From Variovorax sp. E3 (GTDB lineage: Bacteria > Pseudomonadota > Gammaproteobacteria > Burkholderiales > Burkholderiaceae_C): DNA of 44,027 bases. The stretch spans positions 1-44,027 of the forward strand of contig NZ_MOWM01000054.1 in assembly GCF_016082275.1 (NCBI RefSeq). The letters are read 5' to 3'. Below the pieces are notes generated by a model that saw nothing but the letters and a program-made list of their open reading frames with translations, did no database searches and was not told where the DNA came from. Below, piece by piece: positions 14,869 to 24,148 of this stretch. Positions within the stretch are counted from its first letter, which is position 1; each line of letters begins with the position of its first letter. Made by a program: the position numbers and the translations under genes.

Positions 14869-17525
14869 ATGGCAAAAGTCGATACAGATCAACGGGTTGG
14901 CGAAAGCCAGTTTCCAGCCCACACGCCCATGATGGCGCAGTACCTCGGCCTCAAGGCCGACCATCCGGACACCCTGCTGTTCTACCGGATGGGCGATTTC
15001 TACGAGCTGTTCTGGGCCGACGCCGAAAAGGCCGCGCGCCTGCTCGACATCACGCTCACCCAGCGCGGCCAGTCGGCCGGCCAGCCGGTGGTGATGTGCG
15101 GCGTGCCCTTCCACGCGGTCGACACGTACCTGGGCCGGCTCATCAAGCTGGGCGAATCGGTCGCCATCTGCGAACAGGTGGGCGAAGTCGGCGCGAGCAA
15201 GGGCCCGGTCGAGCGCAAGGTGGTGCGGGTGGTCACGCCCGGCACGCTGACCGACTCGGAACTGCTCAACGACAAGAGCGAATCGCTGCTGCTCGCGGTG
15301 CACGCGGGCACGCGCAATTTCTGCGGGCTGGCGTGGCTCAGCGTGACCGGCGCCGAGCTGCGGCTGGCCGAGTGCCCGGCGGACGCGCTCGAAGCCTGGA
15401 TCGCGCGCATCGCGCCGAGCGAACTGCTCTACAGCGCCGAAGTGACGCCCGCCTTCGAGCAGCGCCTGAAGGCCGCGCGCAGCGCCACGCCCTTCACGCT
15501 GTCGCTGCGCCCCGCGTGGCAGTTCGACGGCGGCCTGGGCGAGCGCAAGCTGTCCGAGCAGATGGGCAGCAACAGCCTGGCCGCCTGGAACGCCGAGTCG
15601 CTGACCAACGCGCACGCCGCCGCCGCCGCGCTGCTGGGCTATGCCGAGCACACGCAAGGCCGCGCGCTGTCGCATGTGCAGCGCTTGTCGGTCGAGCGCG
15701 ACGGCGACCTGATCGAACTGCCGCCCACCACGCGCCGCAACCTGGAGCTGGTGCAGACGCTGCGCGGCGAAGACTCGCCCACCATGTTCTCGTTGCTCGA
15801 CACCTGCATGACGGGCATGGGCAGCCGGCTGCTCAAGCGCTGGCTGCTGTCACCCCGGCGCGACCGCTCCGAGGCGCAGGCCCGGCTCGAAGCCATCGGC
15901 GCGCTGCAGTCGACCGTGCTCGGCGGCACGGCCGCGCCGTGGCGCACGCTGCGCGAGCAGCTCAAGAACACGAGCGACGTGGAACGCATTGCCGCGCGCA
16001 TCGCGCTGCGCCAGGTGCGCCCGCGCGAACTGCTGGCGCTGCGCCTGGCGCTGGCCAAGGCCGAGCAACTGGCGCCGCTGCTGCCCGGCGCGGCCGCGCT
16101 GCTGGCGCAGATCACCGAGCGTCTGGCCCCACCCCCGGCTGCGCCGACCTGCTGGTGAGCGCGATCAAGCCCGACCCGTCGGCGCTGGTGCGCGACGGCG
16201 GCGTGATCGCCACCGGCCACGACGCCGAGCTCGACGAGCTGCGCGCCATCAGCGACAACTGCGACGACTTCCTGCTCAAGCTCGAAGTCAGCGAGCGCGA
16301 GCGCACCGGCATCAGCAACCTGCGGGTGCAGTTCAACCGCGTGCACGGCTTCTACATCGAGGTGACGCAAAGCGCGCTCTCGAAGGTGCCCGACAACTAC
16401 CGCCGCCGCCAGACGCTGAAGAACGCCGAGCGCTTCATCACGCCCGAGCTCAAGGCCTTCGAGGACAAGGCCCTGAGCGCGCAAGACCGCGCGCTGGCCC
16501 GCGAGAAGTGGCTCTACGAACAGCTGCTCGACGCGCTGCAGCCCTCGGTGCACGCGCTCACGCAGCTGGCCGGCGGCGTTGCCACGCTCGACGCGCTGTG
16601 CGCGCTGGCCGAGCGCTCGCACACGCTGCACTGGCGCGCGCCGAGCTTCGTGTCGCACCCGTGCATCGAGATTTCTCAAGGGCGCCACCCGGTGGTGGAA
16701 GCGCGGCTGGCCGAGAAGTCGTCGGGCGGATTCATCGCCAACGACACGCAGCTCGGCCCGCAGCAGCGCATGCAGGTGATCACCGGCCCCAACATGGGCG
16801 GCAAGTCGACGTACATGCGGCAGGTGGCCATCGTGGTGCTGCTGGCGTCCATCGGCTCGCACGTGCCGGCGGCCGCCTGCCGGCTCGGCCCCATCGACGC
16901 GATTCACACCCGCATCGGCGCGGCGGACGACCTGGCCAATGCGCAGTCGACCTTCATGCTCGAGATGACCGAGGCCGCGCAGATCCTGCACAGCGCCACC
17001 GCGCAGTCGCTGGTGCTGATGGACGAAATCGGCCGCGGCACCAGCACCTTCGACGGGCTGGCGCTGGCCGCCGGCATCGCGGCGCAACTGCACGACCGCA
17101 GCAAGGCCTTTACGCTGTTCGCCACCCACTACTTCGAGCTGACCGAGTTTCCGGCCACGCACCACGGCGCGGTGAACATGCACGTGAGCGCAACCGAAGC
17201 CGGCCGCGACATCGTGTTCCTGCACGAAATGCAGCCCGGCCCGGCCAGCAAGAGCTACGGCATCCAGGTGGCGCGGCTCGCGGGCATGCCGGCGGCGGTG
17301 GTCAACCACGCGCGGCAGGCGCTCGAGGCACTTGAATCGCAGCATGCGCAAACTCGTGCACAAGTCGACCTGTTCGCACCGCCTCCGGTGGCCGAAACGC
17401 CCCTGGCCAGCGCCGTAGAATCCGCGCTGGCTGCACTCGACCCCGACGCCATGAGCCCGCGCGAGGCGCTCGACGCCTTGTACGCCCTTCAAAAATTGAA
17501 CAAACGCGAACAGGCGGCCGGCTGA
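14869..17525 (+). CDS. mutS: DNA mismatch repair protein MutS (apparent 1-base frameshift)
   Basis: The mismatch-recognition ATPase, about 885 residues after repair. The mismatch-binding Phe-x-Glu motif is in RMGDFYELFW near residue 43, the Walker A loop is GPNMGGKST near 640, and the Walker B/signature is LVLMDEIGRGTS near 720. The first 424 codons end at a TGA at 16156. The clamp/lever domain resumes in another frame as CADLLVSAIKPDPSALVRDGG. One extra G in the ACCCCCGGCTGC stretch at 16131-16141 gives APPPGCADLLV, a normal MutS reading. Everything else is full-length and conserved, so the break is probably a sequence error. If real, the strain would be a mutator. The start ATG at 14869 lacks a clear ribosome site. 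Confidence 0.9.
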
Positions 17526-17553
17526 CCGGGCACTGTTCATGCGAGATGAACTC

Positions 17554-18393
17554 ATGACTTACTGCGTAGGCATCAAACTCAACGCCGGCCTGGTGTTCCT
17601 GTCCGACTCGCGCACCAATGCGGGCGTGGACCACATCAGCACCTTCCGCAAGATGATCGTCTACGAGCAGCCTGGCGACCGCGTCATGGTGCTGCTGTCT
17701 TCGGGCAACCTGAGCATTTCGCAGTCGGTGCGCGAGATCCTGCAGATCGAAGAGCTGCGCGAGACCCGCGAAGACGGCTCGCAGGGCGACCCCATCACCA
17801 TCTGGAACGCCAAGAGCATGTTCGACGCCGCGCGCGTGCTGGGCTCGGCCGTTCGCCACGTGTACGACCGCGACGCCGAGGCGCTCAAGCATGCGGGCCT
17901 GGATTTCAACGTGTCGTTCATCTTCGGCGGGCAGGTCAAGGGCGAAGGCATGCGCCTGTTCCTGGTGTACGCGGCCGGCAACTTCATCGAAGCCACGACC
18001 GAAACGCCTTACTTCCAGGTCGGCGAGTCGAAGTACGGCAAGCCCGTGCTCGACCGCGTGCTCACGCCCGAGACCCCGCTCGACGAGGCCGCCAAGTGCG
18101 CGCTGGTGTCGATGGACTCGACCATGAAGTCGAACCTGTCGGTCGGCCTGCCGCTGGACCTGGTGGTGTACGAGGCCAACAAGCTCGAGACCGACCGCGT
18201 GATCTGCATCGACGCCGACAACCCCTACTACCGCATGATGCACAACAGCTGGGGCCAGAAGCTGCGCGAGGTGTTCGACAGCATCGAAGACCCGGTGTGG
18301 GACGACAGCCATACCGAGCATCCGCTGAAGATGCCCGCCACGCGCCACAGCCCGCTGCGCAAGATCTCGACCCCCGACGAAAAGCTCATCTGA
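17554..18393 (+). CDS. Anbu-type proteasome-like peptidase
   Basis: A 279-residue member of the Ntn-hydrolase proteasome family, closest to Anbu (ancestral beta subunit). Removal of Met exposes Thr2 (MTYCVGIKL), the expected nucleophile. SDSRTN near 20 and FRKMIVYE near 35 supply the conserved Asp and Lys of the active site. Length and sequence (FNVSFIFGGQ, TMKSNLSVGLP) match Anbu rather than HslV, which is about 175 residues. ATG 17554 is chosen over 17539 because the family begins Met-Thr-Tyr/Thr-Cys. The usual Anbu neighbours (alpha-E domain, ATP-grasp, transglutaminase-like proteins) are absent here; it lies between mutS and an alpha/beta hydrolase. Its physiological substrate is unknown. 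Confidence 0.87.
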   Translation: MTYCVGIKLNAGLVFLSDSRTNAGVDHISTFRKMIVYEQPGDRVMVLLSSGNLSISQSVREILQIEELRETREDGSQGDPITIWNAKSMFDAARVLGSAVRHVYDRDAEALKHAGLDFNVSFIFGGQVKGEGMRLFLVYAAGNFIEATTETPYFQVGESKYGKPVLDRVLTPETPLDEAAKCALVSMDSTMKSNLSVGLPLDLVVYEANKLETDRVICIDADNPYYRMMHNSWGQKLREVFDSIEDPVWDDSHTEHPLKMPATRHSPLRKISTPDEKLI

Positions 18394-18398
18394 ACCCC

Positions 18399-19210
18399 GT
18401 GCCCCCCGTCGTTTTCTCGCACGGCAACAGCTTCCCTGCCAGCACCTACCGCGTCGTTCTCGACAGCCTGCGCAACCGCGGCTTCGAGGTCGACGCCATC
18501 GAGAAGTTCGGGCACGACCCGAAGTACCCCGTCACCGACAACTGGCCGCACCTGGTGCAGCAGCTGGCCGACTTTGCCAAGGCGCGCGCGACCGCGCGGG
18601 CGGCCCGGTGTTCTTGATCGGCCACTCGCTGGGCGGCTTCCTGAGCCTGATGTGCGCGGCGCGCCACCCGGAGCTGGCGCGCGGCGTGGTGCTGATCGAT
18701 TCGCCCATCCTCGGCGGCTGGCGCGCGAACACGCTCAACGTGGTCAAGCGCACGCCGCTCATGAAGAGCATTTCGCCCGGCGCCGTGAGCCGCAAGCGCC
18801 GCAACAGCTGGGAGCACCGCGAGGCGGTGTTCGAGCATTTCCGCGGCAAGAAGGCGTTCGCGAAGTGGGACGAGCAGGTGCTGCACGACTACATCGACCA
18901 CGGCACCTTCGACGGCGACAAGGGCGGTGAAGACGGGCGCGAGCTGAGCTTCGACCGCGACGTCGAGACCGCCATCTACAACACGCTGCCCCACACCCTG
19001 GGCGCGCTGCTGCGCGCGCACCCGCTCAAGTGCAAGGCCGCGTTCATCGGCGGGCGCCAGTCGGCCGAAATGAAGCGCGTGGGCATGGCGATGACGCAGC
19101 AAGTGACCAAGGGCCGCATCACCATGCTGGACGGCACCCACCTGTTCCCGATGGAAAAGCCACTGGCGACAGCGGCGGCCGTGGAAGCCGCGCTGCGCAA
19201 CCTGCTGTGA
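18399..19210 (+). CDS. Alpha/beta hydrolase (apparent 1-base frameshift)
   Basis: A serine hydrolase of about 270 residues after repair. The GTG at 18399 lies 5 bases after the Anbu stop and starts VPPVVFSHGNSFPAS, where HGN is the oxyanion-hole motif. The frame closes at 18617, while VFLIGHSLGGFLSLM with the nucleophile elbow GHSLG continues one frame over. One extra G in the GGG run at 18598-18600 joins them as ARGGPVFLIGHS. The late HLFPMEKP near the C-terminus probably holds the catalytic His. The gene is likely cotranscribed with Anbu. A GTGAC microsatellite begins at its stop codon. Substrate unknown. Confidence 0.8.
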
Positions 19211-19231
19211 TGTGACGTGACGTGACGTGAC
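19207..19231. repeat. Tandem GTGAC pentanucleotide repeat at a gene end
   Basis: Four perfect copies of GTGAC (19212-19231) follow one variant GTGAT (19207-19211), which includes the stop codon of the preceding hydrolase. Pentanucleotide tracts like this are prone to slippage. Here a change in copy number would fall in untranslated DNA. Confidence 0.8.
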
Positions 19232-19236
19232 CTGAT

Positions 19237-19255
19237 GGATGGGCCGCGCCCATCC
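19237..19255. terminator. Hairpin between convergent genes
   Basis: GGATGGGC (19237-19244) pairs perfectly with GCCCATCC (19248-19255) around a CGC loop. It lies between the convergent hydrolase and amidase genes, where a shared terminator is expected. It lacks a T-run on either side. Confidence 0.5.
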
Positions 19256-19265
19256 GTTCCACGCA

Positions 19266-20738
19266 TCACACCTTCGTGACGTGCACCCCGGGCCGCTGGC
19301 CCGCGTTCCACTTGCCGTCCAGCGCCCGCTCGATCTGCGCGGCCAGCTGCAGCAGCAACCCGTCGTTGGCCTGCGCCGCCTGCGCCTGAATGCCCAGCGG
19401 CAACCCGTTCTCCTGCGCCGCCATCGGCAGCGAAATGCCCGGCATGCCGCACAGGTTGGCCAGCGGCGTGTACGCGAAGTTCTGCCACAGGTTGGCGAAC
19501 CAGTCGTGAACCGAGGGGTTGGTGCTGGTCGTCAGGTACTCGCTGGTGCCGACCTTGGGCGTGGGCAGCGCGGTGACCGGCGTCAGGATGATGTCCCACT
19601 GCTGGAAGAAATTGCCGAAGGCGCGCGAGGTGCTGTTGAACACCGCCTGCATCTTCGAGCGCTCGGTGTACGAGGTGTCCACGCCCGCTTCCCAGATCTT
19701 GATGTTGATCGGCTCCAGCAGCTCGGCCGGCGGGTGCTCGAGCCCCAGCCGGTGCAGATGGCCGTCGATGACCTGCGCGAAGTTGCTGATGTAGCAGGTG
19801 GTCTGCGCGGCAAAGGCGGTCTGGAAGTCGACCTCGGGCAGCGCCCACTCGACGTGATGGCCCAGCCCTTCGAGGAACCGGCCCACGCGCGTGAGCTCGG
19901 CCACGAAATGCGGCGTGGCGCGAAAGTCGCCCCACTCGTGCGACAGGGCAATGCGCAGGCGCCCCGGGTCTTTCTTGATGAGCGTGCTGTACGGCTCGGC
20001 CGGCGACCAGAAGGGCATGAACTCGCCCGGCGCGCCGCCGCGCGCGTTGTCCACGAAGGCCGCCGTGTCGCGCACGGTGCGGCTGTGGCAGCCCTGGATC
20101 GACACCAGACCCGACAGGTCCGACAGCCCCGGCGCCAGCGAGAACACGCCGCGCGACACCTTCAGGCCGATGTTGCCGTTCACGCCCGCCGGAATGCGGA
20201 TCGAGCCGCCGCCGTCGGTGGCGTGCGACAGCGGCAGCACGCCCGCCGCGACGATGGCCGCCGTGCCGGCCGACGAGCCGCAGGTCGTGTATTGGAGGTC
20301 CCACGGATTGCGCGTGGTGCTGAACGCGTTCTCCGCCGAGCTGCACACGCCGAACTCGGGCGTGGTGCTGCGGCCCACGATGTTCAGGCCGGCCTTGCGC
20401 AGCTGCTGCGTCAAGAAGCTGTCGGCTGCCGGGCGGTGGCCCTGCATCATGGCCGAGCCGAATTCCTGCAACCGGCCCTTGAGCGTCGGGCCCAGGTCCT
20501 TCATGAGGTAAGGCAGGCCGGCGAACACGCCCTCGGGGTTCATGCCGTCCTTCAGCGGGTCGGCCACCACGTCGTCGAACACCTCGACCACGGCGTCCAG
20601 TTGCGGGTCGACCTTCGCGATGCCGGCCGCGGCCTGCGCGGCCAGTTCGGCCGCCGACACCTCGCCCTTGCGGACCCGTTCGGCCAGTCCGATGCCGTCG
20701 TGCGCGGCCCATTCATCCCAGCTCATTGCCAGCGTCAT
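19266..20738 (-). CDS. Amidase signature family enzyme
   Basis: A 490-residue amidase with the Ser-cisSer-Lys triad. Lys80 lies in PYLMKDLG, the cis-Ser is Ser155 in CGSSAGTAA, and the nucleophile is Ser179 in DGGGSIRIPA. The Gly/Ser-rich signature reads GSSAGT rather than the common GSSGGS. Length and motif order match 6-aminohexanoate-cyclic-dimer hydrolase/aryl-acylamidase-like members rather than GatA, and the protein has no companion gatB or gatC. A GAGAG ribosome site precedes the ATG at 20738. It is divergent from the GNAT gene and convergent with the hydrolase. Family certain; substrate unknown. Confidence 0.9.
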   Translation of the reverse strand: MTLAMSWDEWAAHDGIGLAERVRKGEVSAAELAAQAAAGIAKVDPQLDAVVEVFDDVVADPLKDGMNPEGVFAGLPYLMKDLGPTLKGRLQEFGSAMMQGHRPAADSFLTQQLRKAGLNIVGRSTTPEFGVCSSAENAFSTTRNPWDLQYTTCGSSAGTAAIVAAGVLPLSHATDGGGSIRIPAGVNGNIGLKVSRGVFSLAPGLSDLSGLVSIQGCHSRTVRDTAAFVDNARGGAPGEFMPFWSPAEPYSTLIKKDPGRLRIALSHEWGDFRATPHFVAELTRVGRFLEGLGHHVEWALPEVDFQTAFAAQTTCYISNFAQVIDGHLHRLGLEHPPAELLEPINIKIWEAGVDTSYTERSKMQAVFNSTSRAFGNFFQQWDIILTPVTALPTPKVGTSEYLTTSTNPSVHDWFANLWQNFAYTPLANLCGMPGISLPMAAQENGLPLGIQAQAAQANDGLLLQLAAQIERALDGKWNAGQRPGVHVTKV

Positions 20739-20833
20739 CTCTCTTGCTCCGTTTCTCTGCAGAAAAATGCGTCAGCGTACCGCGTACACCGCAGCCCTGA
20801 GCACGGACCGGCTTCCCTAGAATCGCCCGGGCA

Positions 20834-21430
20834 ATGAAGAACCCCGAACTCCTGCCCACCCCCGCGCTGGCCGACGCGCTGATCATCGATCCGTTCTACC
20901 TGGCCATCTCGGTCGACTTCGCGCACGACATGGCCGCGCGCAAGCAGGTGCTGGCTGCGTACTTCGGCTATTCGCTGGACGAAGCCGGGCGCACCGGCCG
21001 TTGCCTGACGCTGGAAGACCGCGAACTCGGCGCGGCCGCCTGGCTGCTGCCCCGCGCGAGCGAGGTCGATGCCGCCGAGTCGGCCGCCAAGAACACGTTC
21101 CTTGCGGCCACGCTGGGGCCGCGCGGCCTGGGCAACTACCACCGCATCGTCGAGTTCATGGCGGCGCAGGCGCCGGCCGTGGTGCCGGCGGGGGCGTGGT
21201 ACCTGTCGATCCTCGGTGTCTCGCCCGCATCGCAGGGGCGCGGCCTCGGCGCGCGGCTGCTGGCGTCCACGCTGGCCGAGGCCGATGCGGCGGGTGTGCC
21301 CTGTTTTCTCGAAACCTTCACGCCGCGCAGCGTGGCCTTCTACGAACGGCTGGGCTTTCGCACCGAGGCCACGCACCACGAGCCGGTCACGGCGTCGGAT
21401 TACGCGATCATGTGCCGCCCGCCTCGCTGA
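20834..21430 (+). CDS. GNAT-family N-acetyltransferase
   Basis: A 198-residue protein with the GNAT fold. The acetyl-CoA pyrophosphate loop is in SPASQGRGLGARLL (near residue 136), preceded by the strand WYLSILGV and followed by CFLETFTPRSVAFYERLGF, the usual late alpha/beta segment. The N-terminal part (YLAISVDFAHDM, LTLEDRELGAAAWLLP) matches the group annotated as generic acetyltransferases beside metabolic genes. There is no operon partner. The acceptor cannot be deduced. Confidence 0.88.
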   Translation: MKNPELLPTPALADALIIDPFYLAISVDFAHDMAARKQVLAAYFGYSLDEAGRTGRCLTLEDRELGAAAWLLPRASEVDAAESAAKNTFLAATLGPRGLGNYHRIVEFMAAQAPAVVPAGAWYLSILGVSPASQGRGLGARLLASTLAEADAAGVPCFLETFTPRSVAFYERLGFRTEATHHEPVTASDYAIMCRPPR

Positions 21431-21574
21431 AAACGCGATCCGGTTCTTGCCGGGCTTCGTAAGTCCATAGCGCCAAAGGGGCCCTGAGATACAAATCGCA
21501 ACGCCCCGCGACAATCCCGGAAAATAAGTAAATAGTCCCGTCAGCCGTGCCACGCGGCCCGAAAAACCCGCTCC

Positions 21575-22306
21575 ATGTCCCCACCACCGACCGACGACGT
21601 ACTCCCCGTCTCGCTGACCCCGGCACTGATCGTCGAAGACGATCCGGCCATGCAGGAGCGGCTGCGGTACGTGCTGTCCACCCTGGGCGGCGACGACGAA
21701 CGCATTGCCGTGACCGACACCGTGGCGGGCGCGCAGCAGCTGATCGACGCGCACGGCTACGGCGTGGTGCTGGTCGACATCGGCCTGCCCGACGGCAGCG
21801 GGGTCGAGCTGATCGGCTGGCTCCAGGCCCACCACCCCGGCATTCCGGCGGTGGTGATCTCGGCCTGGCGCACCGAGGAAATCATCTTTGCGGCACTGCG
21901 CGCGGGCGCCATCGGCTACCTGCTGAAGGAGCGCGACGACCTCGAGCTGAGCATTGCGCTGCGCAGCATCGAACAGGGCGGCGCGTCGATCGACCCGACG
22001 ATCGCGCGGCGCATCCTGTCGTGGCTGGCAACCACGCAGTCGCCGGCCGCCCCGCCCCCCGTCCCCGCCAGTGCGCCCCCGGCCGACAGCGTGGCGCCGG
22101 GCGAACCGCCCGCGGCGCTGACGGCGCGCGAGCGCAAGATCCTCGAACTCGTCTCGCAAGGGCTGAGCAACCGCGACATGGCCGAAACGCTGTCGATCTC
22201 CAGGCTGACCGTGGAATGCCATACCAAGAACATCTACCGCAAGCTGGCCGTCAACTCGCGCACCGAGGCCGTCTTCCAGGCACGAAGGCATGGCTTGCTG
22301 CGCTGA
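21575..22306 (+). CDS. NarL/LuxR-type two-component response regulator
   Basis: A 243-residue response regulator. The receiver domain (about 16-135) carries acidic residues in VEDDPA, the phospho-acceptor Asp68 in VVLVDIGLPDGSG, Ser/Thr in VISAWR, and Lys in YLLKERDD. A proline-rich linker (150-175) leads to a LuxR helix-turn-helix (about 175-235) with LTAREREKILELV-like spacing (LTARERKILELVSQGLSNRD) and TVECHTKNIYRKL. It is immediately upstream of, and overlaps, a histidine kinase of the matching HisKA_3 type, so the two form a cognate pair. Confidence 0.92.
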   Translation: MSPPPTDDVLPVSLTPALIVEDDPAMQERLRYVLSTLGGDDERIAVTDTVAGAQQLIDAHGYGVVLVDIGLPDGSGVELIGWLQAHHPGIPAVVISAWRTEEIIFAALRAGAIGYLLKERDDLELSIALRSIEQGGASIDPTIARRILSWLATTQSPAAPPPVPASAPPADSVAPGEPPAALTARERKILELVSQGLSNRDMAETLSISRLTVECHTKNIYRKLAVNSRTEAVFQARRHGLLR

Positions 22307-24141
22307 CCGGCGCGCTGCTTTCGCTTCTTCTGTGCCTCGCGGCGAGCCCGGCTTTCGCGCAGGCCGCCCTGCCCTCCGCGCTCCAGGTCGAGGCCGTGCG
22401 CGCCGCCGGCTGGAACGACACCACCCCACCCGCGGACGGCTGGACGCCCGTCACCCTGCCCGACAGTTGGGCCGCGCGCTGGCCCGGCTTCGACGGCGTG
22501 GTCTGGTACCGGCTGACCTGGCAGCAGCCCGCGCAGTTGCGTGAAACCGGCCTGCTGCTGAACTACCTCAACATGGCCGGCGAGGTGTCGCTCAATGGCA
22601 CGCCGATTTCGCGCGACGACAGCCTGGTGGAGCCGCTCACGCGCGCCTGGAACACGCCGCGCCATTGGCTGCTGGCGCCGCCGCTGCTCGCGCCCGGCGC
22701 CACCAACACGCTGCTGGTGCGCGTGTCGGGCCTGGCGGCCTACCAGGCGGGGCTGGGGCCGGTCGAGCTCGGCGAACCGGGGGCGATACAGGCGCGCTTC
22801 GAGCGCGAGCGGCTGGTGCGCCGCGACCTGCAGATGCTGGGCCTGGCGGTCAGCGCCGCGGTCTCGGCCTTCTTCGCCGCATGGTGGTGGCTGCGCCGGC
22901 GCGAAACGGCCTACGGCTGGTTCGCCGTGATGTCGGTGCTGTGGCTGCTGTTCGCCTACAACCAGATCGCGACCAGCCCCTGGCCCTTCAGCTCCAACCA
23001 CGGCTGGCAGGCGCTGAACACATCTTTGCTGCTGGTGTTCAGCGTGTCGTACATGCTGTTCGTGCTGCGCTACTGCGAGCGGCGCGTGCCCTGGCTCGAA
23101 GGCGCGGCGCTGCTGGTGGCCGTGGCCGGCGTGCTCGACCTGTGGCTGGCGCCCCTTGCGACGCTGGCCCCGCACCGCGCCGTGTGGACGCTGGTGGGCG
23201 GCCTCACGGTGATCGTGGTGAACAGCTGCGCCATCGTCTACGCCTGGCGCCACCGCGGCAGCCCGGTGCGCCTGCTGGCGCCCTTCATGGCGCTGTCGGC
23301 GGCAACGGGGGCGCACGACCTGCTGGTGTTCACGCAGGTGATCGACAGCAACGTGTACTACACGAACATGTCGTCTTACGTGCTGCTGCTGGGCATGGCG
23401 CTGACGCAGGCCGCGCGCTTCGCGCAGAGCCTGCGCCGCATCGAGAACTTCAACACCGAACTGATCGAGGAAGTGAGCGCGGCCAAGGCCGAGCTGGCCG
23501 CCACGCTGGCGCAGCAGCATGCGCTGGAGCTGGCGCATGCGCGCATCGGCGAGCGCGTGAACCTGGTGAGCGACCTGCACGACGGACTGGGCGGCATGCT
23601 GGTGGGCAGCATCGCGACGCTGGAGCGCCAGCCCGACAACCTCGGCGCGCCCGAACTGCTGGCCATGCTCAAGCGCCTGCGCGACGACCTGCGGCTGATC
23701 ATCGACGCCACCGGCCGCGACGACGGGGCGCGCACGCTGGGCGAGCTGCTGGCGCCCATGCGCCACCGCAGCGCGCAGCTGCTGGACGCCAACGGCATCG
23801 ACTGCCGCTGGAAGGTGTCGGACATCGACACGCTCGAGCTGCCGCCCTCGCAGAGCCTGGACCTGATGCGTTTTCTGCAGGAGGCCCTGACCAACGTGCT
23901 CAAGCACAGCGGCAGCAAGCGCGTGGACGTGACCGTGGCGCGCGCGGGCGCCGAACTGCGGCTCAGCGTGCGCGACGACGGGCGCGGCTTCGCGGTCGAG
24001 AACACCGGTGGCGCCGCCGGCACGGGCGGCGCCGGGCTGCGCAACCTGCGCACGCGGGCACGCCGCCTCGGGGCCGAGCTGCGACTGCAGTCGCGCCCCG
24101 GCCAGACGCAGGTGGCGCTGCGGATGCCGCTCGCCACCTGA
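22216..24141 (+). CDS. Membrane sensor histidine kinase, HisKA_3 type with jelly-roll sensor
   Basis: A sensor kinase of up to 641 residues. A secretion signal-like stretch (LTGALLSLLLCLAASPAFAQ) is followed by a periplasmic beta-sandwich (about 60-220) resembling glycoside-hydrolase-2/7TMR-DISM extracellular domains. Six or seven membrane helices follow (about 230-420). The cytoplasmic kinase has phospho-accepting His455 in SDLHDGLGG and an HATPase with QEALTNVLKHS and DDGRGF. The only in-frame ATG near the start is at 22216, inside the response-regulator gene, giving a 91-base overlap and a long 30-residue lead before the signal. A start nearer 22289 is possible if a base is missing there. 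A soluble ligand sensed in the periplasm is likely. Confidence 0.85.
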   Translation: MPYQEHLPQAGRQLAHRGRLPGTKAWLAALTGALLSLLLCLAASPAFAQAALPSALQVEAVRAAGWNDTTPPADGWTPVTLPDSWAARWPGFDGVVWYRLTWQQPAQLRETGLLLNYLNMAGEVSLNGTPISRDDSLVEPLTRAWNTPRHWLLAPPLLAPGATNTLLVRVSGLAAYQAGLGPVELGEPGAIQARFERERLVRRDLQMLGLAVSAAVSAFFAAWWWLRRRETAYGWFAVMSVLWLLFAYNQIATSPWPFSSNHGWQALNTSLLLVFSVSYMLFVLRYCERRVPWLEGAALLVAVAGVLDLWLAPLATLAPHRAVWTLVGGLTVIVVNSCAIVYAWRHRGSPVRLLAPFMALSAATGAHDLLVFTQVIDSNVYYTNMSSYVLLLGMALTQAARFAQSLRRIENFNTELIEEVSAAKAELAATLAQQHALELAHARIGERVNLVSDLHDGLGGMLVGSIATLERQPDNLGAPELLAMLKRLRDDLRLIIDATGRDDGARTLGELLAPMRHRSAQLLDANGIDCRWKVSDIDTLELPPSQSLDLMRFLQEALTNVLKHSGSKRVDVTVARAGAELRLSVRDDGRGFAVENTGGAAGTGGAGLRNLRTRARRLGAELRLQSRPGQTQVALRMPLAT

Positions 24142-24148
24142 CGCCGCG

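Noticed and set aside
14869..17525. A real mutS mutator explaining the other single-base losses
   Set aside because: Loss of mismatch repair should give both gains and losses and favour long runs. Here every change is a loss, in short runs, across otherwise intact genes. It remains testable by resequencing.
15639..17555. A 638-codon minus-strand frame opposite mutS
   Set aside because: An antisense shadow of the MutS clamp and ATPase domains; no recognisable motif.
19207..19231. The GTGAC repeat as a cluster of regulator-binding sites
   Set aside because: It lies after a stop codon between convergent genes, where no promoter is expected; simple slippage is a sufficient explanation.
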